Source: Variovorax beijingensis
GTDB lineage: Bacteria; Pseudomonadota; Gammaproteobacteria; Burkholderiales; Burkholderiaceae_C
DNA: 64,000 bases
Reading direction: 5' to 3'
Assembly (NCBI RefSeq): GCF_003951285.1
Contig: NZ_RXFQ01000008.1
Coordinates: 124,001-188,000 of the forward strand
Position numbers and translations under genes: made by a program. Numbering within the stretch: the stretch's first letter is position 1; each line of letters begins with the position of its first letter. Below the pieces are notes generated by a model. The model did not search any database. It was not told the origin of the DNA and was given only the letters and a program-made list of their open reading frames with translations. Shown piece by piece: positions 8,719-19,277 of this stretch.

Positions 8719-9660
8719 TCATTTCCATGCAGCCAGGAACGCCAGCATCACCTTGGCCGAGTTGTCGGCCGCAATGCCCATGAAGGTGCCCATCTCGTTC
8801 TCGCCTTCGCCGCCGCCCGCAAGGTCGCTGAGGGAGCGGAAGGCGATGTAGGGCACGCCGTTGCTGTAGGCCACCATGCCCACGGCGGCCGTTTCCATGT
8901 CGAGCACGTTGGCCTGGAAGGTCTTGAAGGTGTATTCGCGGTACGCCTTGTTGTCCATGAAGGCCTGGCCGGAGACGCCGTTGCCGCCGACAACGAGCTG
9001 GGGCTTGCGCGCCAGGCACTTGCCGGCGCTGCAGTTCGCCAGGTCGACGGTGCGGATGCTGCGCGCCACCTCGAGCATCTTCGGGTCCGCCTCGAACCAG
9101 AATTTGCGCACGATCTGCGGATGCGCCGCGGAGCGCACTTCCACCGGACGCGGATGCATCATGCCGAAGTTGGGTAGCGTGGCGTCGGTGATGAAAGGCG
9201 GCGCGGTGAACTTGCCCGGTGCGGTTTCGCGCGCCATCAGCACTTCGAGGTACTGGCCCCATTGCGCGGGGACCGTGACGTCGCCCACATGCAGCTGCGG
9301 ATTCACGCCGCCCGCGATGCCGCTGAACACGATGTGGGTGACGCGAAAGCGGTCGAGCACCAGCTGCGTGTTCATCGTCGCATTGGTCATGCTGATGCCG
9401 GAGAGGAACAGCACCACCGGCTTGCCTTCGAGCGTGCCGGTGGTGAACTCCACGCCGTTGACGCTGTGCTTCGCCGGCCCCTGGAGCCGGTTCAGCAGCA
9501 GCGTGAGTTCGGGCTGGAACGCCGAGATCACCGCCAGGCGCGGCGTGTCGTCCAGCCGCCCGCTGCTGCTGGTGCCTGGGCCCTTGTAGACGCCGGCACA
9601 ACCCGCCAGGCCGAAGGCCAGCACGCCGGCCGCGAGAAGAGAACGCCAGCGCATCGTCAT
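8719..9660 (-). CDS. Putative lipoprotein nucleosidase / phosphorylase (PNP-UDP family)
   Basis: 313 residues. A lipoprotein signal ends in LAGC (Cys21), so the mature enzyme should be membrane-anchored, facing the periplasm. The body is a PNP/UDP phosphorylase-type fold. FSGIAGGVNP (loop after the first strands), VLDMETAAVGMVAY and FRSLSDLAGG match, in order, the substrate-binding Glu region and the catalytic Asp of MTA/SAH nucleosidases (SDxAxG). It sits between bmpA and the transporter ATPase. A plausible role is cleaving exogenous nucleosides to bases or presenting them to the importer. Whether it hydrolyses or phosphorolyses, and which nucleoside it uses, cannot be told from sequence. 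Confidence 0.75.
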   Translation of the reverse strand: MTMRWRSLLAAGVLAFGLAGCAGVYKGPGTSSSGRLDDTPRLAVISAFQPELTLLLNRLQGPAKHSVNGVEFTTGTLEGKPVVLFLSGISMTNATMNTQLVLDRFRVTHIVFSGIAGGVNPQLHVGDVTVPAQWGQYLEVLMARETAPGKFTAPPFITDATLPNFGMMHPRPVEVRSAAHPQIVRKFWFEADPKMLEVARSIRTVDLANCSAGKCLARKPQLVVGGNGVSGQAFMDNKAYREYTFKTFQANVLDMETAAVGMVAYSNGVPYIAFRSLSDLAGGGEGENEMGTFMGIAADNSAKVMLAFLAAWK

Positions 9661-9668
9661 CGGCCCCT

Positions 9669-10670
9669 TCACTTGGCGGTCGACTTGGGTTGCGAGTCGT
9701 CGACCTTGATGGTGACCTTGCCCGCGAGGATGTCGGCCTGCTTGGCCTTGACCTTGGCGACGATGTCCGCCGGCACCTTCTTCTCGAAGGTGCCCAGTGG
9801 CGCGAGTTCGGAGCCCTTGTGCTTCATCATCGAGTAGGGGCCGTAGTCCTCGGCGGTGAACTTGCCTTCCTTCACGAGCTTGATCGCGCGGTCGGCCGAG
9901 GGCTCGAAGTTCCACAGCGCCGAAGCCACCACCGTGTCGGGATACTGCGCCTGCGTGTCGATCACGTTGCCGATGGCGAGCTTGCCTTTTTCCTTGGCCG
10001 CGTCCGAGACGCCGAAGCGCTCGGCGTACATCACGTCGGCGCCCTTGTCGATCATCGCGAAGGCCGCTTCCTTGGCCTTGGGCGGATCGAACCAGCTGTT
10101 GATGAAGCTCACGCTGAATTCGACCTTGGGGTTGGTTTCCTTCGCGCCCGCCATGAAGGCGTTCATGAGCCGGTTCACCTCGGGAATCGGGAAGCCGCCG
10201 ACCATGCCGATGCGGTTGCTCTTGGTCATGCCGCCGGCCACCATGCCGCTCAGGTAGGCCGGCTCCTGGATGTAGTTGTCGAACACGCTGAAGTTGGGCG
10301 CCTGCGGCTTGAGCGAAGAGCCCATGAGGAAGGCGACCTTGGGAAAATCCTTCGCGACCTTGCGCGCCGCCGCTTCCACGCCGAACACCTCGCCGAGGAT
10401 CAGCTGGTTGCCACCGGTGGCGTACTCGCGCATCACGCGCTCGTAGTCGGCGTTGCTGACGTTCTCGGTGGCCTTGTATTCGATCTCGCCGCGCGCCTCG
10501 GCCGCCTTGAGCGCCTTGTGGATGCGGCCGACCCACTGCTGCTCGAAGGGCACGGTGTACACCGCCGCCACCTTGAGCTTGGCCTGCGCGAGCGCAAGGC
10601 CGGGCGCGCCGGCCGCAAGCGCTGCGGCAATGGCGGCGGAACGAATGATCAACTGACGGCGTGCTGTCAC
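9669..10670 (-). CDS. BMP-family nucleoside-binding protein
   Basis: Periplasmic substrate-binding protein of the Bmp/PnrA family (333 residues), giving the ABC importer its specificity. The N-terminus is a signal peptide with a twin Arg (ARRQLIIR), an alanine-rich core and a probable AQA cleavage site near residue 30. There is no lipobox, unlike Gram-positive BMP lipoproteins. Family features include the VYTVPFEQQW start, NFSVFDNYIQEPAYLSG and GMVGGFPIPEVNRLMNAF. The GTG start has a good ribosome-binding site (GAGGAG) about 6 bases upstream. It lies eight bases before the nucleosidase gene. Confidence 0.88.
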   Translation of the reverse strand: MTARRQLIIRSAAIAAALAAGAPGLALAQAKLKVAAVYTVPFEQQWVGRIHKALKAAEARGEIEYKATENVSNADYERVMREYATGGNQLILGEVFGVEAAARKVAKDFPKVAFLMGSSLKPQAPNFSVFDNYIQEPAYLSGMVAGGMTKSNRIGMVGGFPIPEVNRLMNAFMAGAKETNPKVEFSVSFINSWFDPPKAKEAAFAMIDKGADVMYAERFGVSDAAKEKGKLAIGNVIDTQAQYPDTVVASALWNFEPSADRAIKLVKEGKFTAEDYGPYSMMKHKGSELAPLGTFEKKVPADIVAKVKAKQADILAGKVTIKVDDSQPKSTAK

Positions 10671-10761
10671 GGTGCTTCTCCTCGGTATAAAAATTCTTGG
10701 CCGCGCTTCCCGTGCCCCTTCCAGAAACACCGCGGAACCGGCTTTTGCCGGCCCGCTGGTG

Positions 10762-10815
10762 TTGCCCCCTCGAGGGGGAGTCGAGCTACACGAAGTGAGC
10801 GAGGGACGGGGGTGG
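10762..10815. repeat. Short dispersed intergenic element with CCCCCTCGAGGGGG palindrome
   Basis: A 14-base perfect palindrome (10765-10778) is followed by GAGCTACACGAAGTGAGCGAGGG and a G-rich end. From memory, this core resembles intergenic elements common in Variovorax and other Comamonadaceae. It sits just after the upp stop and before bmpA. A further small hairpin (CCGGC-TTTT-GCCGG, 10738-10751) lies next to it. It may act as a processing or attenuation site between upp and the transporter genes. Confidence 0.5.
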
Positions 10816-10817
10816 GT

Positions 10818-11447
<630 letters not shown>

Positions 11448-11483
11448 TTGATTTTTCTGCCGTTGCTGAATGGACCCGCGAGT

Positions 11484-12895
11484 CTAAAAGACGGTGCCGT
11501 CGCTTTCGATCAGTAGCGGTGGCGATCCATCACGCAAGCGCTGTGCCAGCACACGGCCGGCGGCCCAGGTGCCGCCCTCGAGCACGCAGGCCAGCGGCAG
11601 CTCTTCCTCGGTGCGGTCGAGGATCTTGCGCACGCGCGGCGCCAGTTCGTCGAGCAGCGCCACGGTGAGGGCGCGCCACTCGACGATGAACTCGTCGCCG
11701 GCTTTCCAGGTGCGCGAAAGAAAGGCCGGGTCCTTCGGCACGATCACGCCGCTGTCGATCAGGAGGCCCCCGTTGCGGTATTCGGGCAGCGCCGTGAGCG
11801 CATCGAGGTGGCGCACCTTCACGCCGGCCCGCTCGAAGGGTTCGAGCAGCGAATAGGTCAGCCATTGCGACAGCTTGTGGAACGGCATCCAGCCGTTGGT
11901 GAGGCCCGGGCCGCGCACCGCGCTGTGGCGCCAGCAGTCGCCGAGCGCGAGTGCCGGGTCGCTCGAGCCGATGCCGCCCGAGGTGTCGCTGCCATCGAGC
12001 GCGATGCTGTCGATGGCGTTGGCCGAGGGCCAGATGCGCGAGAGCGTCTCGAGCAGCAGCGAGAGGATCTGGTGTGCCGTGATCTCGGCCGTGGGCGGGG
12101 CGGCCGCGCCGAACGGGGCGACCAGCGCATCGAACATGCCGGCGGGCCGGCCCTCGTCGCCGAAGGTTTCGGGCTGCTCGCTCATCGCCTCGCCGAGCCG
12201 GCGCAGCAGTACCGCGCGGCCGGCCAGGCCCACCAGCGGATTGACGTCGCTGACCTGGAAGGCGTCGCCGAGCCGGTCGGTCACCAGGCCGCGCAGGCCG
12301 GCGGCATCGGCCTGCAGCGGATGGTCGGGGTTGGACGAGAACAGCCCGCTCGTGAAGGCATGGAAGCTCGCAATGGCCAGGCCCTCGGAGCGCGTGAAGC
12401 GCTCGCCCGTGGCGGGCTCGGTGTAGTGCCAGCCGGGGCCCGCGCCGGCATCGAGCAGCACGCTCACCAGCACGAGGTCGATGTGCGCGCTGGCGCGCTG
12501 CCGGGCGTCGACGCCCTTGCCGAGCAGGTCATCGAGCTGCTTCAGCCGGTCGACGCCGCCGGCCTCGAAGTGGCGCCAGCGGCTGTGGTACGGGATGGTG
12601 TCCCAGGGATAGCGCTCGCGCGTGACTTCGGCCACGGTGCGCGCCGCATCTTCGAGCACGTCGCTGCCGGCGATGCGGAACCACTGCGACTCGCCCCGGC
12701 GCGCGCGCGCCAGCAGCGCGGCCGCGCGCTCGCGGATGGCGGCGGTGGTGCGCAGCACCGTGGCGGCGCCCGCGGGGTGGCTGGTGTCGGGAGCGAACTC
12801 GATCGCCGGATCGATGTCGCCCGCGCTGCCCGGCGGCAGGCTGCCCGAGCCATCGGCGGGCAGGTAGTCGCTGCTGCTGTTTGCCTTGTTGCCGC

Positions 12896-12899
<4 letters not shown>
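11484..12899 (-). CDS. URC4/DUF1688 family protein (pyrimidine catabolism)
   Basis: 471 residues, matching DUF1688, the bacterial and fungal relatives of Lachancea kluyveri Urc4p, which is needed for uracil degradation by the URC pathway. Recognisable stretches include YPWDTIPYHSRWRHFEAGG and the C-terminal EFIVEWRALTVALLDEL. The catalytic role of Urc4p is not settled; it is thought to act together with Urc1p downstream of UMP. The first 25 residues are low-complexity. The ATG overlaps the URC1 stop by four bases and upp follows, which is the grouping expected for URC1-URC4-URC6. Confidence 0.85.
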
Positions 12900-14248
<1,349 letters not shown>

Positions 14249-14328
14249 TGGAGGCCCTCAAAAAATGCAATGTACCGATCACTCGCGCGGCTGGCAAGCA
14301 GGGCGCGAAGGTCGTCAATGCCGCTGGT

Positions 14329-14352
14329 GGCCGCGGCGATGGTTCCGCGGCC
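14329..14352 (-). promoter_or_regulatory. Inverted repeat upstream of the URC operon
   Basis: GGCCGCGG and CCGCGGCC are perfect 8-base arms separated by 8 bases. They lie in the 114-base gap between the DUF6152 stop and the URC1 start, about 80 bases before the URC1 ATG. There is no T-tract, so a classical terminator is unlikely; an operator or a weak hairpin are both possible. Confidence 0.4.
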
Positions 14353-14362
14353 GGTGCGCCGT

Positions 14363-14830
14363 TCAGGTCGGCGAGGACCGCAGTCCGTAGGCCTTGCCGC
14401 CGACGAACAGGTATTCGGCGCGCAGCACCGGGTCGCCCTTTTCGCCGGTGAAGGTGAAGCCCAGCGCGGCCACCGGGGTGCCGGGCTTGATCTCCTCGAC
14501 CCCCCAGGCCTGCAGCCGCGTGAGCGGCGCCAGCTCGATGAGCCACTTGCGGTCGCGCCGCGTGGGCAACTGCGCCTTGGCCAGCAGCGCGGGGCCGTCG
14601 ACGTTCGCGCTTTGCCTGGGCAGCGGGCGCTGCTTCAGGTCGGCCGGCAGGGTGGGGTTCTCAGGCAGCTCGAGCTCCAGCTCGCCATGCGGATTGCGCC
14701 ACATGACCTTGGTCGCGCGCCCCTCCAGGTAGAGCGGACGGTCCTGGTCGAAGCTGCTCCATCCATGGTGCGCCCAGGAGGGCAGGGCCAGGCCCAGCGA
14801 ACCGGCAACGAACAAGCGTCTCTCTATCAT
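14363..14830 (-). CDS. DUF6152 family exported protein
   Basis: 155 residues with an N-terminal signal (twin Arg at 4-5, hydrophobic core, cleavage near PSWA-HH). The mature protein starts HHGWSSFDQDRPLYLEGRATKVMWRNPHGEL, the hallmark of DUF6152, a family of small periplasmic proteins of unknown function often found with cytochrome or copper-related membrane proteins. The fold is probably an OB-like beta barrel (inference). It lies 14 bases after the DUF6644 gene and is likely in the same operon. Confidence 0.75.
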   Translation of the reverse strand: MIERRLFVAGSLGLALPSWAHHGWSSFDQDRPLYLEGRATKVMWRNPHGELELELPENPTLPADLKQRPLPRQSANVDGPALLAKAQLPTRRDRKWLIELAPLTRLQAWGVEEIKPGTPVAALGFTFTGEKGDPVLRAEYLFVGGKAYGLRSSPT

Positions 14831-14844
14831 CTCGGTCTCCTTGC

Positions 14845-15264
14845 TCAGATGTAGGCAATCCAACGCCCGCAGATGATGACAGCGAGCCAAAACCCCAGCG
14901 ACAGCAGGCATTGCACCCTGGACAGCGCGCCGCTGGCGGCCAGGCCGCCTCGAACATGGAACCAGATCGCATTGGCGCCCGCCAGGCCGATCAGCAACAG
15001 CTTGATGCGAAACGCGGAATTGGCCAGCAGTTCGCCGGGCTGCGTCGAAAACATCGTGAGTCCGGTGGCGGCGCACAGCCCGAAGCCGACGAGCGCCGGC
15101 AGCAGCGTCAGGTGCGCCAATTGCCTTTGCGGCAACTCCCGGCCCAGGCCGAGCACGCGCAATTCGAACACCAGCAGCCCGCCGAACAGCAGCGCGATGC
15201 CGACGATGTGCACCGTCTCGAGCGCCGGGTAGGCCCAGGGGTGCGAAACCAGCCCGGCCAGCAT
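14845..15264 (-). CDS. DUF6644 family membrane protein
   Basis: 139 residues with four hydrophobic segments. HPWAYPALETVHIVGIALLFGG places two His near the membrane face, and WFHVRGG lies in the third loop, resembling small cytochrome-like or copper-resistance (CopD) membrane proteins. DUF6644 proteins commonly accompany DUF6152. The function is unknown. It starts 195 bases from the divergent ECF sigma gene, which may or may not control it. Confidence 0.65.
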   Translation of the reverse strand: MLAGLVSHPWAYPALETVHIVGIALLFGGLLVFELRVLGLGRELPQRQLAHLTLLPALVGFGLCAATGLTMFSTQPGELLANSAFRIKLLLIGLAGANAIWFHVRGGLAASGALSRVQCLLSLGFWLAVIICGRWIAYI

Positions 15265-15428
15265 TGGCGTCAGCTCCGGGCGGCGGACTGTTCAGGGACA
15301 CGAAGGCATGGGCCGGCAGGTTGCATGGGGCGCTCCTTCCATGGGTTCGGGCGAGCTTAGCCGAGGACGCATCCGGCGTCTGCGCCGGGCACGGCACAAT
15401 CCGGCGGGATCGTTTTTCCGAAAGGGCT

Positions 15429-15454
15429 GTAACCAGCCGGTCCGATGGCACGAA
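15429..15454 (+). promoter_or_regulatory. ECF (SigF-type) promoter GTAACC-N16-CGAA
   Basis: GTAACC at 15429-15434 and CGAA at 15451-15454 are separated by exactly 16 bases. From memory this is the promoter form reported for Caulobacter SigF, whose anti-sigma is NrsF, the same family as the next gene. Placement directly before the sigma gene implies autoregulation. The implied transcription start (about 15459-15462) coincides with the ATG at 15460, so the mRNA may be leaderless. Confidence 0.6.
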
Positions 15455-15459
15455 ACACA

Positions 15460-16026
15460 ATGGACAGCAGTTCGCGAACGAGCGACGCCGAAGCCGCGCT
15501 GCGCAGCCTGTTCCTGCGCGGCCTCGACGGCGACGCCGCCGCTTATCGCGAATTTCTGCAAAAACTCAGCGCGCATCTGCGCGCCTTTCTGGGCAAGCGC
15601 CTGTTCGGCTGGCCCGATGAAGTGGAAGACCTTGTCCAGGAATGCCTGCTCGCCATGCACAACCAGCGCCACACCTACCAGAGCGACCAGCCGCTGACGG
15701 CCTGGGTGCATGCGATTGCGCGCTACAAGATGATCGACCTGCTGCGCGCCAAGTCCGCGCGCGAAGCGCTGCATGACCCGCTGGACGACGACCTGGCGGT
15801 GTTCGCCGAATCCGCCATCGAGGCCAGCGATGCCCGGCGCGACCTGGGCGGCCTGCTGCAGACCCTGCCGGAGCGCCAGCGCCTGCCGATCGTGCACGTG
15901 AAGCTCGAAGGCCTCTCGGTGGCCGAGACGGCAAGCCTGACCGGCATGTCCGAATCGGCCGTGAAGGTGGGCATCCACCGCGGACTCAAGGCGCTCGCCG
16001 CCAGGCTCAGGAGCCGTGCGCCATGA
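15460..16026 (+). CDS. ECF RNA polymerase sigma factor, SigF-like
   Basis: 188 residues from ATG 15460 (an ATG at 15445 would add five residues but lies inside the predicted promoter). Region 2 is [21 protein letters not shown] with [15 protein letters not shown]. Region 4 is a helix-turn-helix [28 protein letters not shown]. Family members guide RNA polymerase to stress genes, and the SigF group responds to oxidative or metal stress. The ATG of the DUF1109 gene overlaps its stop by four bases, the usual sigma/anti-sigma pairing. Confidence 0.88.
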   Translation: MDSSSRTSDAEAALRSLFLRGLDGDAAAYREFLQKLSAHLRAFLGKRLFGWPDEVEDLVQECLLAMHNQRHTYQSDQPLTAWVHAIARYKMIDLLRAKSAREALHDPLDDDLAVFAESAIEASDARRDLGGLLQTLPERQRLPIVHVKLEGLSVAETASLTGMSESAVKVGIHRGLKALAARLRSRAP

Positions 16027-16664
16027 AAACCGACGATCTCGTGGCCATGCTGGCGACCGGCGCCACGGCCGCGCCGCGCCGCGCCGCAGGGCGCCGCCTG
16101 GCCCTTGCGCTGCTCGCCGGGCTGCCCCTGTCGTTCGCGATCCTGTTCACCGAATACGGATTGCGCCGCGACCTGGTGCAAGCCATGTTCTGGCCGATGT
16201 TCTGGGTCAAGGTGCTGTTTCCGCTGTGCATTGCGGCGGCCGCCTTCGCGGTGGCGCAGCGCCTCGCGCGGCCCGGCGTGCGGGTGCGGAGCGCCTGGAT
16301 CGGCATCGCGGTGCCGGTGCTCGCCGTGTGGGTGATGGCGGCGCTGGCCTGGTTCAACGCGCCGGCCGAAGAGCGCATGCCATTGCTCATGGGCGAGTCG
16401 TGGCGCGTTTGCGCCCTCAGCATAGGGCTCATGGCGCTGCCGGTCTTCGCGGCGGCACTGCTGGCCCTGAAGGGGCTGGCGCCCACGCGGCCTGCGCTGG
16501 CCGGTGCGGCCGCCGGCGCGCTGGCCGGCGGGGTGGGCGCGGCTGTCTACGCGCTGCACTGCATGGAGTTGACGGCACCCTTCCTTGCGGTCTGGTACGT
16601 GAGCGGCATCGCGCTCCCGGTGCTGATGGGCGCCGTGCTCGGGCCGCGCCTGCTGCGCTGGTAG
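16023..16664 (+). CDS. NrsF-type anti-sigma factor (DUF1109)
   Basis: 213 residues. A short cytoplasmic N-terminus ([14 protein letters not shown]) precedes six hydrophobic segments. This is the DUF1109/NrsF layout, in which a membrane protein holds its ECF sigma factor inactive until a signal arrives. DDLVAML near the start and two short Cys-containing segments ([17 protein letters not shown]) match the family; paired Cys in NrsF are thought to sense oxidants. It is translationally coupled to the sigma factor. Confidence 0.85.
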   Translation: MKTDDLVAMLATGATAAPRRAAGRRLALALLAGLPLSFAILFTEYGLRRDLVQAMFWPMFWVKVLFPLCIAAAAFAVAQRLARPGVRVRSAWIGIAVPVLAVWVMAALAWFNAPAEERMPLLMGESWRVCALSIGLMALPVFAAALLALKGLAPTRPALAGAAAGALAGGVGAAVYALHCMELTAPFLAVWYVSGIALPVLMGAVLGPRLLRW

Positions 16665-16684
16665 CAGCGGACCCCGGGCCTGGC

Positions 16685-18199
<1,515 letters not shown>

Positions 18200-18249
18200 G
18201 AAGGGCTCCGGGTCGTATCGAAGCGGGCAGTCTAATCAAGCTGCCCTCC

Positions 18250-18255
18250 TATAAT
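18250..18255 (+). promoter_or_regulatory. -10 element TATAAT before the aryl-polyene-like operon
   Basis: A consensus TATAAT lies 46 bases before the ACP start. No good -35 is visible at 17 bases spacing, so activation by another factor is possible. It also lies between two divergent genes. Confidence 0.4.
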
Positions 18256-18300
18256 CCACGGCCCCCGAGGTAGTTACGGAAAAAGTTTCAGGAGGTTTTT

Positions 18301-18612
18301 TTGTCATCGACTGCTCAGCCCCCCATTCCCGCCGCCGGCGATTCATCTGAACAGTCGCCGATTGAAAAAGAGTTGGCCGTCCTGCTGGTGAACGCGCTCA
18401 ATCTCGAAGTCGCCCCCGAAGACATCGTGCCCACCGATCCGCTGTACGGCGAAGGCCTGGGCCTCGACTCGATCGACATCCTCGAAGTCGCGCTCGAGGT
18501 GTCCCGGCGCTACGGCTTCCAGCTGCGCTCGGACGACGAGCGCAACCAGCAGATCTTCCAGTCGCTGCGCACGCTCGCGACCCACGTCGCCCAGCATCGC
18601 AGCGCTTCCTGA
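18301..18612 (+). CDS. Acyl carrier protein of the aryl-polyene-like cluster
   Basis: 103 residues. The phosphopantetheine site is Ser57 in GLGLDSIDILE, the DSI form found in aryl polyene ACPs (ApeE/ApeF, XanC) rather than the DSL of FabD/FabF partners. It starts with TTG, supported by a strong ribosome-binding site AGGAGG at 18290-18295. An extra Ala/Pro-rich N-terminus of 20 residues precedes the four-helix domain. First gene of the plus-strand operon; it would carry the aryl or acyl intermediate. Aryl polyene clusters normally have two ACPs, and only one is seen here. Confidence 0.88.
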   Translation: MSSTAQPPIPAAGDSSEQSPIEKELAVLLVNALNLEVAPEDIVPTDPLYGEGLGLDSIDILEVALEVSRRYGFQLRSDDERNQQIFQSLRTLATHVAQHRSAS

Positions 18613-18615
18613 TCC

Positions 18616-19260
18616 ATGTCTCGATGGCGACTGGCGCTCCTGCTGCTGGTGGGGGTGGCCTATGCCGGCCTCTCTCACTGGATGATGCTGTTCCACCCCA
18701 CCGAGCCGTGGGCCGTGGTGGTGCTGCTCGGTCCGCTCTGGCTGGCCGCCATGGGTTTTGCCGCGAGCAAGTTCGGCCGCTGGGGTTTCGCCGCGGCCAT
18801 GCTGCTGGGCATCGGGGGCTTTGCGCTCGTGTTCCTGGGTGAGGCGGGCGACACCAACCGGCTCTATGTTTTCCAGCACGTCGCCATCAACGGCCTCCTG
18901 TGCGGCTGGTTCGGCGCCTCGCTGCGCGGGCCCGGCCTGCCGCTGATCACCCAGTTCGCCCAGCGCGTGCATCCGCTCAAGGGCCACATGCTGGCCTACA
19001 CGACAACCCTCACGCGCATCTGGACCGTGTACTTCGCCCTGGTGGTGGTGTCGTCGATCGTGGTGTACCTGAGCCTTCCTTTTTCAGCCTGGTCGCTGCT
19101 CGCGAACGTGCTGACGCCGCTGTCGGTCACGCTTCTCTTCGTGGGCGAGCACCTGGTGCGCTACCGGCTGCACCCCGAGTTCGAGCGCACGCGGCTCATC
19201 GATGCGGTGCGTGCCTTCCAGGGCGCATCGCCAGTCGACCACGGCAGCGGCGGCCGCTGA
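18616..19260 (+). CDS. COG4648 membrane protein (ApeG-like)
   Basis: 214 residues with six or so hydrophobic segments. The conserved YTTTLTRIWTVYF and the C-terminal LLFVGEHLVRYRLHPEFER are typical of the COG4648 predicted membrane proteins found as ApeG in aryl polyene and xanthomonadin clusters. No activity is known; it may hold the assembly enzymes at the inner membrane (inference). Three bases after the ACP gene. Confidence 0.8.
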   Translation: MSRWRLALLLLVGVAYAGLSHWMMLFHPTEPWAVVVLLGPLWLAAMGFAASKFGRWGFAAAMLLGIGGFALVFLGEAGDTNRLYVFQHVAINGLLCGWFGASLRGPGLPLITQFAQRVHPLKGHMLAYTTTLTRIWTVYFALVVVSSIVVYLSLPFSAWSLLANVLTPLSVTLLFVGEHLVRYRLHPEFERTRLIDAVRAFQGASPVDHGSGGR

Positions 19261-19277
19261 AAGCAGGGGCCGACCGC

